Source: DATLGB01 sp963740765
GTDB lineage: Bacteria > Actinomycetota > Thermoleophilia > Solirubrobacterales > Solirubrobacteraceae
Direction of reading: 5' to 3'
Length of the DNA stretch: 64,000 nt
Assembly (NCBI GenBank): GCA_963740765.1
Contig: CAVUFN010000015.1
Location: forward strand, 186,001 to 250,000
The notes under the pieces were generated by a model that was not told the origin of the DNA, did no database searches, and worked only from the letters and a program-made list of their open reading frames with translations. The translations under genes and the position numbers were made by a program. Every line of letters begins with the position of its first letter. The stretch's first letter is position 1. Shown here in pieces: positions 34,792-42,084 of this stretch.

Positions 34792-35778
34792 GTGGGCAAG
34801 AGGGATTCGTATGACGCCGGGACGTTCTCGTGGGCCGAGCTGGCCTCCACGGACGCGGACGCGGCCAAGGACTTCTACGGCAAGCTGTTCGGGTGGTCCT
34901 ACGAGGACGTGCCGATGGGCGATGACGGCACCTACACACTGGCCTCCGTCGACGGCGCCGTCGCGGCCGCGCTGATGCAGGCGGACGGCCCGTCACGCTG
35001 GAACTCCTACATCTCCGTCGACGACGTCGACGCCGCCACGGAGAAGGCCGAGGAGGGCGGCGCGACCGTCCACGCGGCCCCGTTCGACGTGATGGAGGCG
35101 GGCCGCATGTCCGTCATCCAGGACCCGACGGGCGGCGTCGTGTCCCTCTGGCAGGCGGGCGACCGGGCCGGAGCCGACGTGGTCAACGCCCACGGCGCGC
35201 TGACCTGGAACGACCTCATGACCTACGACGTCGGCGAGGCGGCCGAGTTCTACTGCGAGCTGTTCGGGTGGGAGGTCGCCGAGGTCGGTGCGGATGACGA
35301 CGCCGACGACGACGATTCCGACGAAGACACCGACTCGGACTCGGACTCGGACTCGGGCGACAGCGGCAAGATCCACGTGGACGCCGACGACGCCACGACG
35401 GCGCCGGGTGCGGGCGAGGACGAGGATCAGTCCGACGACGACCACGACGACGACGATGACGATTCCGACGACGACGACGAGTCGGAGGAGCCCGGCTCCC
35501 AGACCACCCGCGGCGAGGACCAGCGGATCCTGATCCGCAACGGCGAGCGGTTCAACGGCGGCATGGCCACCATCCCGCGCAGCGCGGGGGAGACCGTCCC
35601 GCCTCACTGGCTGCCCTACTTCGCGGTGGAGAGCATCCAGGCCGCGGTCACGGAGGTCGAGGGCGCCGGCGGCGAGGTGATGGCCGGCCCGATCGACTTC
35701 CCCCAGGGCAAGCTGGCGGTCGTCGCCGACCCCACGGGCGCGGTCTTCGGGCTCTACGCGGGCGACCTCGACGACTGA
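34792..35778 (+). CDS. Two-domain VOC protein with a long acidic insertion
   Basis: The protein has 328 residues from GTG 34792. It has two glyoxalase-like modules of the 'FYGKLFGW' subgroup: residues ~10-122 (FSWAELASTDADAAKDFYGKLFGW, SVIQDPTGGVVSLW) and ~135-326 (LTWNDLMTYDVGEAAEFYCELFGW, VVADPTGAVFGLYAG). The second is split by an insertion at residues ~166-243 that is almost pure Asp/Ser/Glu (for example DDDADDDDSDEDTDSDSDSD). Removing it restores the usual spacing between strands. Such modules often bind metals or small molecules, but the substrate is unknown. It follows gpmI by 10 nt. Confidence 0.85.
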   Translation: MGKRDSYDAGTFSWAELASTDADAAKDFYGKLFGWSYEDVPMGDDGTYTLASVDGAVAAALMQADGPSRWNSYISVDDVDAATEKAEEGGATVHAAPFDVMEAGRMSVIQDPTGGVVSLWQAGDRAGADVVNAHGALTWNDLMTYDVGEAAEFYCELFGWEVAEVGADDDADDDDSDEDTDSDSDSDSGDSGKIHVDADDATTAPGAGEDEDQSDDDHDDDDDDSDDDDESEEPGSQTTRGEDQRILIRNGERFNGGMATIPRSAGETVPPHWLPYFAVESIQAAVTEVEGAGGEVMAGPIDFPQGKLAVVADPTGAVFGLYAGDLDD

Positions 35779-35808
35779 GAAGCTGCGCCCGGCACTTGCC
35801 GCCGCAAC

Positions 35809-35814
35809 TACAAT
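35809..35814 (+). promoter_or_regulatory. Probable -10 element of a leaderless transcript
   Basis: TACAAT fits the -10 consensus at five of six positions and ends 9 nt before the MarR ATG at 35824, with no ribosome site between. Confidence 0.45.
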
Positions 35815-35823
35815 CCTTGGCGC

Positions 35824-36291
35824 ATGGCCGTCACCCCGGAAGTCCCCGCTGAGCTGACCAGCGCCGAGCAGGCGGCGTGGCGCGGATTCGTCCGCGTCCA
35901 CACCGCCATGGCGCGCGCGCTGGACGCGGAGCTCGAGCGCGCACACGGCCTGTCGCTGAGCTCCTTCGAGGTGCTCAAGGCGCTTCGCTGCGCGGACGAG
36001 GGCAGGCTGCGGATGGCCGACCTGGCCGAGCACGCGCTGCTGTCGCGCTCGGGCATGACGCGCCTCGTCGACCGGCTGGAGCGCCAGGGTCTGCTCACCC
36101 GCTGCCAGTGCTCAGACGACGCGCGGGGCTGCTTCGCCGTGCTGTCCCCCGCGGGTGCCGAGCTGATCGCGCGCGCCATCCCGGTGTACCGCGAGAGCGT
36201 TCGCGCGGGCTTCCTCTCGCACCTCTCGGCCGACGAGCTCGAGCGCCTCGGGGCGACCTTCGAGCGCATGCTCGCCGCCACCGCGGACTGA
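35824..36291 (+). CDS. MarR-family transcriptional regulator
   Basis: The protein has 155 residues. It is a winged-helix MarR protein: helix 1 FVRVHTAMARALDAELERAHG, recognition region RMADLAEHALLSRSGMTRLVDRLERQGLL, wing TRCQCSDDARGCFAVLSPAGAELI, and a C-terminal dimerisation helix. These proteins usually respond to small phenolic or other ligands and repress neighbours. The target is unknown; the heat-shock gene 130 nt downstream has an inverted repeat at its promoter that could be an operator for it or another repressor. Confidence 0.92.
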   Translation: MAVTPEVPAELTSAEQAAWRGFVRVHTAMARALDAELERAHGLSLSSFEVLKALRCADEGRLRMADLAEHALLSRSGMTRLVDRLERQGLLTRCQCSDDARGCFAVLSPAGAELIARAIPVYRESVRAGFLSHLSADELERLGATFERMLAATAD

Positions 36292-36323
36292 GCTCCCCTC
36301 GTTGCACGAGCCCGCCCGGTTCC

Positions 36324-36340
36324 GGGAGCTTCTGGCTCCC
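36324..36340 (+). terminator. Hairpin after the MarR gene
   Basis: GGGAGC (36324-36329), loop TTCTG, GCTCCC (36335-36340) is a perfect 6-bp stem followed by TAAAATCTGTT. It is a plausible terminator of the MarR transcript just before the hsp20 promoter. Confidence 0.5.
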
Positions 36341-36341
36341 T

Positions 36342-36377
36342 AAAATCTGTTGACAACCGACTGAGATTTTCTATACT
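36342..36377 (+). promoter_or_regulatory. hsp20 promoter with overlapping inverted-repeat operator candidate
   Basis: -35 TTGACA (36350-36355) and -10 TATACT (36372-36377) are separated by 16 bp, the best sigma-70-type promoter in the window. AAAATCT (36342-36348) and AGATTTT (36364-36370) form a 7-bp inverted repeat that straddles the -35 box and touches the -10, where a repressor would block polymerase. It is not a CIRCE or HAIR consensus. Confidence 0.65.
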
Positions 36378-36420
36378 GCGCGGCACGGAGTACCCACCTT
36401 CGAACCAAAGGAGAGCCACT

Positions 36421-36843
36421 ATGCGTTGGGAGACCACCCTTCACTCCGAGCTGAACCGCCTCTTCAACACCGCGCTCGATCAGCCGGCCGGTCGCCAGTG
36501 GGTGCCGGCCATGGATCTGGTCGAGGCCGCCGACCACTACGTCCTGCGGGCCGACCTCCCCGGCCTCAAGCAGGGCGACGTCGCGCTGGAGGTCCACGAC
36601 GGGACCTTGACCCTGTCCGGCGAGCGGGCGCGCGACCCGCGGGAGGGCCACGACGGCTACTTCCGCCTCGAGCGTCCGACGGGCCGCTTCTCGCGCACCC
36701 TGACCCTCCCGAAGGGCGTCGACGTCGAGGCGATCGCGGCGACCTTCGCCGACGGCGTCCTCGAGATCATGATCCCGAAGCCCGCGGAGAGCAAGCCGCG
36801 CCGGATCGAGATCGGCGATCGGCCGGCGGCGATCGAGGCCTAG
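36421..36843 (+). CDS. Small heat-shock protein (Hsp20/alpha-crystallin)
   Basis: The protein has 140 residues. It is an alpha-crystallin domain: WVPAMDLVEAADHYVLRADLPGLKQGDVALEVHDGTLTLSGER, then GYFRLERPTGRFSRTLTLPKGVDVEAIAATFADGVLEIMIPKP with the conserved A-x-x-x-x-G-V-L motif. It acts as an ATP-independent holdase chaperone. GGAG lies 7-10 nt upstream of the ATG, and a strong sigma-70-type promoter with an operator-like inverted repeat precedes it, giving a 44-nt leader. Confidence 0.95.
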   Translation: MRWETTLHSELNRLFNTALDQPAGRQWVPAMDLVEAADHYVLRADLPGLKQGDVALEVHDGTLTLSGERARDPREGHDGYFRLERPTGRFSRTLTLPKGVDVEAIAATFADGVLEIMIPKPAESKPRRIEIGDRPAAIEA

Positions 36844-36850
36844 CCCCGTG

Positions 36851-36882
36851 CGCCACGCCGCGTAGTGTCACGCGGCGTGGCG
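36851..36882. promoter_or_regulatory. 12-bp perfect inverted repeat across the tgt start
   Basis: CGCCACGCCGCG (36851-36862) and CGCGGCGTGGCG (36871-36882) are exact complements with an 8-nt loop TAGTGTCA. It starts 7 nt after the hsp20 stop and its right arm contains GTG 36877, a likely tgt start. It could end hsp20 transcripts. TAGTGT in the loop is also a possible -10 for a leaderless tgt mRNA. Confidence 0.5.
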
Positions 36883-38061
36883 CTCCTTGACATCCACGCC
36901 CGTGCGGGTCGGGCGCGCACCGGCGTCCTGCGCCTCGCCCACGGCCAGGTGCGGACGCCGGCCTTCGTCCCGCTCGCCACCAAGGGCGTCGTGCGGGGGC
37001 TCGAGCCGGCCGACGTCGCCGGCCTCGGCTTCGACATGGTGCTCGGGAACACGTTCCACCTGTTCCTCTCGCCCGGCCACGAACGGGTGCGCGCCTTCGG
37101 CGGTCTCCACGAGTTCATGCGCTGGGACGCGCCGATCATCACCGACTCGGGTGGCTTTCAGGTCTTCTCGATGGGCCACGGCAACGTCGCCGACGAGATC
37201 AAGGGCCGCGCCTCCACGGGGGCGGACCGGATGGGCAAGATCATCTCCATCGAGGAGGAGGGCGTCGCCTTCCGCTCCTACCTGGACGGCTCGGAGCAGT
37301 TCATGGGCCCGGAGACCTCGATGGAGATCCAGGCCGCGCTCGGCTCGGACATCGCGTTGGTCTTCGACGAGTGCACGCCGTTCCACGTCACCCGGGACTA
37401 CACGGCACGCTCGACGGAGCGCACCCACCGCTGGCTGGACCGCTGCCTGGCCTGGCACGCCGAACACGGGCCGGCCGATCAGCTCGTCTACGGGATCGTC
37501 CAGGGCGGGCCGATCGAGGACCTGCGCCGCGCCTCGACGCAGGCGGTCGCGGCCCGCGACTGTGGCGGGATCGCGATCGGCGGCTCGCTGGGGGAGGAGA
37601 AGGCGCAGATGTACGAGGTGGTCGAGTGGGCGATCGACGAGATCGCCGGCGACGACCGGCCGCGGCACCTGCTCGGCATCGGCGACGTCGACGATCTCAT
37701 CCGCGGGACGGAGCTGGGCATCGACACCTTCGACTGCGCCATGCCGACCCGGCTCGGCCGCCACGGCATGGCGATCGTCCCCGAGCCCGAGAACCGGTGG
37801 CGCGTCGATCTGGCCAAGGCGCGCTGGAAGGACTCGCAGGAGCCGATCATGGACGGCTGCCCGTGCCCGGCCTGCGCACCGGGCTACACGCGTGGCTACC
37901 TGCACTACCTCGTCAAGGCACGCGAACTGACCGGCATGCGCCTGCTCACGATCCACAACCTCGCCTACCTGCAGCGGCTCATGGCCGGCCTGCGCGAGGC
38001 GATCACCACGGGCACGCTCGCCGAGCACGCCGCCGCACTGCGCGGCGGGGCAGCGCCCTGA
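36877..38061 (+). CDS. tgt: tRNA-guanine transglycosylase
   Basis: The protein has 394 residues from GTG 36877 (MALLDIHARAGRARTGVLRL); GTG 36865 would add four residues. I prefer 36877 because it gives the 8-nt spacing from a -10-like TAGTGT. Catalytic TDSGGFQVFSMG (general-acid/base Asp), DECTPFHV, GGSLGEEKAQM (GGLxxGE-like) and the nucleophile Asp in FDCAMPTRLGRHG are intact. The zinc site CPCPACAPGYTRGYLHYL plus the His in LLTIHN is complete. It exchanges guanine 34 for a queuine precursor in GUN-anticodon tRNAs. Confidence 0.95.
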   Translation: MALLDIHARAGRARTGVLRLAHGQVRTPAFVPLATKGVVRGLEPADVAGLGFDMVLGNTFHLFLSPGHERVRAFGGLHEFMRWDAPIITDSGGFQVFSMGHGNVADEIKGRASTGADRMGKIISIEEEGVAFRSYLDGSEQFMGPETSMEIQAALGSDIALVFDECTPFHVTRDYTARSTERTHRWLDRCLAWHAEHGPADQLVYGIVQGGPIEDLRRASTQAVAARDCGGIAIGGSLGEEKAQMYEVVEWAIDEIAGDDRPRHLLGIGDVDDLIRGTELGIDTFDCAMPTRLGRHGMAIVPEPENRWRVDLAKARWKDSQEPIMDGCPCPACAPGYTRGYLHYLVKARELTGMRLLTIHNLAYLQRLMAGLREAITTGTLAEHAAALRGGAAP

Positions 38062-38062
38062 C

Positions 38063-39235
38063 CTACTTCGTGTTGTCGGTGATCGCGTTGCGGAGGTCGT
38101 CGAGCGTCGTCTGGACGCCGCCGTCGAACGTCGTCGTCGACGGCCCGCCGGACTGCGAGTTGAGGTAGAGCAGCCCGGCCACGAGCACGAGGAGGACGAT
38201 GAGCATCAGGATCAGGGGCGCGCGGTTGCGGCGCGGCCTGGCGGGGCGGCGCTCGGGCACGGGTTCGACGGTCTGACGGCGCGGCGAGGGGACGTCTTCG
38301 CGGATCGGCTCGAGCGGGCGGTGCTCGCGCGTCCGGGGATGGGAGGGGAGCGCGCGCGTCGCGTCCGTCCCGGCCAGCGCGACGGTGGCGTCCTCGGAGG
38401 GTGCCGGTGCGACCCCGCGCAGCCCCTCGCGGAGGGCGCGCTCCATCTCGGGCGCCGAGCCGTAGCGGTGCTCGGGATCAGCGACCAGCGCCCGCATGAT
38501 CGCGGCGCTGAGCGCCGGCGGGCAGTCCGGGACGACCTGCGTCACGTCGGTGGGCGGGCCGGTCTCCTGCTGGCGGGCGAGCTCGGTCAGCGACGACCCC
38601 TGATAGGGCAGGCGACCAGCGAGGAGCTGGTAGGCGACGACGCCGAGCGCGTACAGGTCCGAGGGCGGCCCGGCCGGCTCGCCGCGGGCCTGCTCCGGGG
38701 CCAGGTAGGCGGCGGTCCCGATGACGGACCCGACGCGGGTGATGTCCGAGTCGTCGGCGGCCTTGGCGATGCCGAAGTCGGCGATCTTGACGATGCCCTC
38801 CGGGTTGCGCATCAGGTTGCCGGGCTTGATGTCGCGGTGCACGACGCCGCTGCGGTGGGCGTAGTCGAGGCCGCGGCACGCCTGAGCGCACAGCTCGACG
38901 ACCTCCTCGGCGGGCAGGCGGCCCTGCTCGCGCAGCAGCTCGGCACCCGATTGGCCCTCGACGTACTCCATCGCGATGAACTGCCGTGTGGAGCCCTCGT
39001 CGGTGCCGAAGTCGTAGACCTGCACGACGTTGGGGTGCACGAGCCGGGCGGCGGCGAGCGCCTCGCGGCGGAACCGCGCCACGAAGCCGTCGTCGGCGGC
39101 CAGGTGCTCGGCCAGCAGCTTGACCGCGACGTAGCGCTCCAGGCGCGTATCGAACGCGAGCTGAACGGTGGACATGCCGCCGACGCCGAGGCGGCGCTCG
39201 AGGCGGTAGCGGCCGGCGAAGAGGGCCTCGGTCAT
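38063..39235 (-). CDS. Membrane Ser/Thr protein kinase (PknB-like)
   Basis: The protein has 390 residues. Kinase domain (~8-270): glycine loop LGVGGMSTVQLA, Lys 39 in YVAVKLL, catalytic HRDIKPGN (Asp 135), DFG (Asp 153) and the activation-loop GTAAYLAPEQARG are complete, so it should be active. A Pro/Arg-rich juxtamembrane segment (~270-338) leads to one transmembrane helix (APLILMLIVLLVLVAGLLYL) and a short ~30-residue outer tail without PASTA repeats. It overlaps the upstream lipoprotein gene by 4 nt, suggesting the lipoprotein may be its sensor partner (inference). It is convergent with tgt. Confidence 0.93.
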   Translation of the reverse strand: MTEALFAGRYRLERRLGVGGMSTVQLAFDTRLERYVAVKLLAEHLAADDGFVARFRREALAAARLVHPNVVQVYDFGTDEGSTRQFIAMEYVEGQSGAELLREQGRLPAEEVVELCAQACRGLDYAHRSGVVHRDIKPGNLMRNPEGIVKIADFGIAKAADDSDITRVGSVIGTAAYLAPEQARGEPAGPPSDLYALGVVAYQLLAGRLPYQGSSLTELARQQETGPPTDVTQVVPDCPPALSAAIMRALVADPEHRYGSAPEMERALREGLRGVAPAPSEDATVALAGTDATRALPSHPRTREHRPLEPIREDVPSPRRQTVEPVPERRPARPRRNRAPLILMLIVLLVLVAGLLYLNSQSGGPSTTTFDGGVQTTLDDLRNAITDNTK

Positions 39236-39747
39236 CGCGTGTTGGGGTCCTCGAGGACGGCGCCCTGCTCGTCGGGATCGGTGCCACCCGTGTCGGGGGT
39301 GGGAACCGCCGACGGGGTCGGCGCGACGGTGACGGTCGGCTCGGGGGTCGGGCTCTCGGTCGGCTCGGGCGTCGGCGACGGCGTCTCGGTCGGCTCCTCG
39401 GTCGGCGTCTCCGTGACGGTTTCCTCGGGCGTCGCCGTCTCCTTTGGTTTGTCGCAGTTGGAGGCGAGCTCCCGCTCGAGGTGGTTGAAGCCGTCGATGA
39501 GGTTCTGGCGCAGCTCCTCATCGAGTTCGCCCTTGAAGCGGGCGGCCCGGCGGGCGCCCTCGCCGGCCTGCGAGCGGGCCGCGGCGCACTGGCCGTCGTC
39601 GAAGGCGGCCCGGGCCGCGTCGACATAGCCGATCAGCCGCTTGGCCTGGGCGCTGGAGAGCTGGCCTTCGCCGCCGCTGCCGCAGCCGGCGGCGGCCAGC
39701 GCGAGACCGGCGATCAGGAAGGTGGTTAAAAGGCGAAGAGCAGGCAC
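39232..39747 (-). CDS. Lipoprotein with Thr/Pro/Glu repeat tail
   Basis: The protein has 171 residues from GTG 39747. Signal peptide and lipobox are LIAGLALAAAGC (Cys ~22). The next ~75 residues are a helical bundle-like region (AQAKRLIGYVDAARAAFDDG, then LIDGFNHLERELASNC). From ~100 the sequence is a TEEPTETPSPTPEPTESPTP-type disordered tail, likely a wall-spanning spacer. AGGCTA (39763-39758, read on the minus strand as TAGCCT) lies 10 nt before the start, again leaderless-like. It is coupled to the kinase gene downstream. Confidence 0.78.
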   Translation of the reverse strand: MPALRLLTTFLIAGLALAAAGCGSGGEGQLSSAQAKRLIGYVDAARAAFDDGQCAAARSQAGEGARRAARFKGELDEELRQNLIDGFNHLERELASNCDKPKETATPEETVTETPTEEPTETPSPTPEPTESPTPEPTVTVAPTPSAVPTPDTGGTDPDEQGAVLEDPNTR

Positions 39748-39786
39748 GGCGGGGTCGAGGCTAGCTACCCCAACGGCCCCGAGAAG

Positions 39787-40518
39787 TCACTGCCCGTAGG
39801 TGAGTCGCTCGGCCAGCGAATCGGGCAGGCGGGCGTCCCGGATCGCCTTCTGCGCAGCGGAAATGTCGTACTCCGCGCGCATCCAGCGAGCGACGTTGGA
39901 CTGGGTGTCCAGCAGCAGCCAGGCGGCCCGCGGATCGCCGTCGCGGGGCTGGCCCGCGCCCCCCGGGTTGAGCAGCCAGTTGCCGTCGGCGAGGTCCAGC
40001 TCGTCGCCCTCCCGGCGGGTCGACCCGGCGGTCGGCTCGCCCGGCGGCCGGTGGAAGGACAGGGCCACGTGGGAGTGGCCGACGAAGTTGACGCGGAAGT
40101 CCGAGGCGTCGAAGCACAGCTCCGCCGTGAGGCCGGACAAGACGTACTCCCAGATCGGGTCGCGCGGGGACGCGTGGAAGAGGCCGTAGCCGCGCGCCTC
40201 GGCGGCGGGCTCGAGGGCGAGCAGGAACTGCCGCGTGTCCTCGGAGATCGTCTCCTGCGTCCACTCCGCGGCGATCCGCGCCCCGCGGCTGAAGTCCTCG
40301 AGCGAGAGCCCGCCGATGACGCCGAGGTCATGGTTGCCGCACAGGCACAGCGTGCAGTGACGCTCGGCGAGATCCACGCAGGCGTCCGGCTCGGCGCCGT
40401 AGCCGACGAGGTCGCCCAGGCACCACATCTCGTCGGCGCCGGCCTTCTCGGCAGCGGCGATGACGGCCTCGAAAGCGGGCCGGTTGCCGTGGACGTCGGT
40501 GACGATCGCGATCTGCAT
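39787..40518 (-). CDS. Calcineurin-like metallophosphoesterase
   Basis: The protein has 243 residues from ATG 40518 (MQIAIVTDVHGN). Metallophosphoesterase motifs are complete: DVHGN, GDLVGYG, GNHD, and GHSHVAL, with NPGGAGQPRDGDPRAAW following. This is the YfcE/MJ0936-like branch, with many phosphodiesterase members of unknown substrate. A longer frame extending upstream lies antisense to the M48 gene and was rejected. The start is 18 nt from the divergent M48 start. Confidence 0.9.
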   Translation of the reverse strand: MQIAIVTDVHGNRPAFEAVIAAAEKAGADEMWCLGDLVGYGAEPDACVDLAERHCTLCLCGNHDLGVIGGLSLEDFSRGARIAAEWTQETISEDTRQFLLALEPAAEARGYGLFHASPRDPIWEYVLSGLTAELCFDASDFRVNFVGHSHVALSFHRPPGEPTAGSTRREGDELDLADGNWLLNPGGAGQPRDGDPRAAWLLLDTQSNVARWMRAEYDISAAQKAIRDARLPDSLAERLTYGQ

Positions 40519-40536
40519 CGGTAGCTTGCTCGTTTC

Positions 40537-41694
40537 GTGTCGAGGACTCGCCGCCTGCCTCTTGCCGCCGCCGCCGCGGTGGCCGCCACGCAGGCCGCCG
40601 TGCTCCTCCTCAGACCACGGACCGGATCGGCACCCGCCGCTCCGGTTGCGGCGCGAGACTACTTCAGCGAGGCGGACCTGGGGCGCGCTCGGTCCTTCAG
40701 GCGCGGCCAGCGGGCGATCGCGCTGGCGTCCACCGCGGTGGACCTGGCGATCCTCGGGGCCTTGGCACGGCGGCCGCCGACCGGGCATCCGGCCGCCGTC
40801 GCGGCGGGCATGGGGGCCGGAATGGCGGCGGCCGGGCTGCCGCTGGCCGCGGTGTCGCGCGTGCGCTCCAAGCGCGTCGGGCTCGTCACGCAGGGCTGGG
40901 GCGGCTGGGCGGTCGACGTCCTCAAGACCCAGGCGATCTCCGCGCCGTTGTCGGCTGCCGGGGGCTGGCTCGTGGTCGCCGGCCAGCGCCGCTACGGCGA
41001 GCGCTGGTGGCTCCCGGGGGCCGCCGGGCTGCTCGGGACGGGCGTGCTGGCGCTGCTCGCCGGCCCGGCGCTGATCGACCCGCTCTTCAACGACTTCGAC
41101 CCCGCCGAGCCGGAGCTGCGAGAGCGCGTCCAGCGGCTCGCCGACGCCGCGGGCGTCCCGGTCGACCGCGTCCTGGTCGTGGACGCGTCCAGGCGCACGA
41201 CGGCGTCCAACGCCTACGTCACCGGGCTCGGGCCGACCAAGCGGGTCGTCCTGTTCGACACGCTGATCCGCGACTTCAGCGAGGCGGAGGTCGACTTCGT
41301 GGTCGCCCACGAGCTCGCGCACGTCCGCCACCGCGACGTGCAGCGCTCCCTGGTGCTGCTGGCGGTGACCGCGCCGGCGACGGTGTGGGCGATCGCCGAG
41401 GGTGCCGCCGCGCTGGGGGACTCCCTGCCAGCCCTGGTGCTGTCGGCCGGCGCCGTCGCGCCGCTGGTGGGCATGGTCGCCAACGGGCTGTCGCGCTCCG
41501 TCGAGCGCCGGGCGGACCGCTTCGCGATGCGCCTGGTCGGCGATCCGGGTGCGCAGGTCGCGTTCCAGCGCGGGATCTGCATCCGCAACGTCGCCGAGCC
41601 GGAGCCGCCGCGCTGGGTCCAGGTCCTGTACGGGACGCATCCGACGACGCTGGAGCGGATCGCGATGGCGAAGGACGCAGCATCCGGATCGTGA
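40537..41694 (+). CDS. M48 (Ste24/HtpX-like) membrane metalloprotease
   Basis: The protein has 385 residues from GTG 40537, with several hydrophobic segments in the first 190 residues. PLFNDFDPAEPELRERVQRLA and YVTGLGPTKRVVLFDTL precede the zinc-binding HELAH (~258) in VVAHELAHVRHRDV, the Ste24-type motif. A distal metal-ligand candidate is in RRADRFAMRLVGDP. The family cleaves membrane proteins near the bilayer. The last codons overlap rlmH (GTGA). Confidence 0.88.
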   Translation: MSRTRRLPLAAAAAVAATQAAVLLLRPRTGSAPAAPVAARDYFSEADLGRARSFRRGQRAIALASTAVDLAILGALARRPPTGHPAAVAAGMGAGMAAAGLPLAAVSRVRSKRVGLVTQGWGGWAVDVLKTQAISAPLSAAGGWLVVAGQRRYGERWWLPGAAGLLGTGVLALLAGPALIDPLFNDFDPAEPELRERVQRLADAAGVPVDRVLVVDASRRTTASNAYVTGLGPTKRVVLFDTLIRDFSEAEVDFVVAHELAHVRHRDVQRSLVLLAVTAPATVWAIAEGAAALGDSLPALVLSAGAVAPLVGMVANGLSRSVERRADRFAMRLVGDPGAQVAFQRGICIRNVAEPEPPRWVQVLYGTHPTTLERIAMAKDAASGS

Positions 41695-42083
41695 TCCTCG
41701 CGGTCGGGCGGCTGCGCGCGCCGTTCGCCGACGACGTCGCCCACTACGAGAAGCTGCTCTCGCGTTACGCGCGCGTCGAGGTGATCGAGGTCGCCGAGGA
41801 CGCGATCGCGCGGCGGCTGCCCGACCGCGCCCACGTCGTCGCGCTCGACTCGGGCGGCCGGGCTCGCACCTCGGAGCAGCTGGCGGAGTGGCTGGAGGCG
41901 CGCCGCCAGTCCGGGCGCGACCTCGCCTTCGTCATCGGCGGCCCGTCCGGGATGGACGTCGACGCCGACGAGGCGCTGTCCTTCGGCCCGCTCACGCTGC
42001 CGTTCCAGCTCGCCCGCGTCGTCCTGCTCGAGCAGCTCTACCGAGCGCACAAGATCCTCGCCGGCGAGCCGTACCATCGGTGA
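41691..42083 (+). CDS. rlmH: 23S rRNA (pseudouridine1915-N3)-methyltransferase RlmH
   Basis: The protein has 130 residues from GTG 41691, short of the E. coli protein (155). ILAVGRLRAPFADDVAHYEKLLSRYARVEVIEV at the start, ALDSGGRARTSEQLAEWL, FVIGGPSGMD (SAM-binding trefoil knot loop) and the C-terminal VLLEQLYRAHKILAGEPYHR are diagnostic of the SPOUT-class RlmH. It methylates pseudouridine 1915 in helix 69 of 23S rRNA. It overlaps the M48 gene by 4 nt and ends 1 nt before argS. Confidence 0.93.
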   Translation: MILAVGRLRAPFADDVAHYEKLLSRYARVEVIEVAEDAIARRLPDRAHVVALDSGGRARTSEQLAEWLEARRQSGRDLAFVIGGPSGMDVDADEALSFGPLTLPFQLARVVLLEQLYRAHKILAGEPYHR

Positions 42084-42084
42084 C

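Noticed and set aside
35287..35520. Short direct repeats that could suggest a CRISPR array or minisatellite
   Set aside because: They are GAC/GAT codon runs encoding an Asp-rich segment inside an open frame. There is no spacer structure and there are no cas genes.
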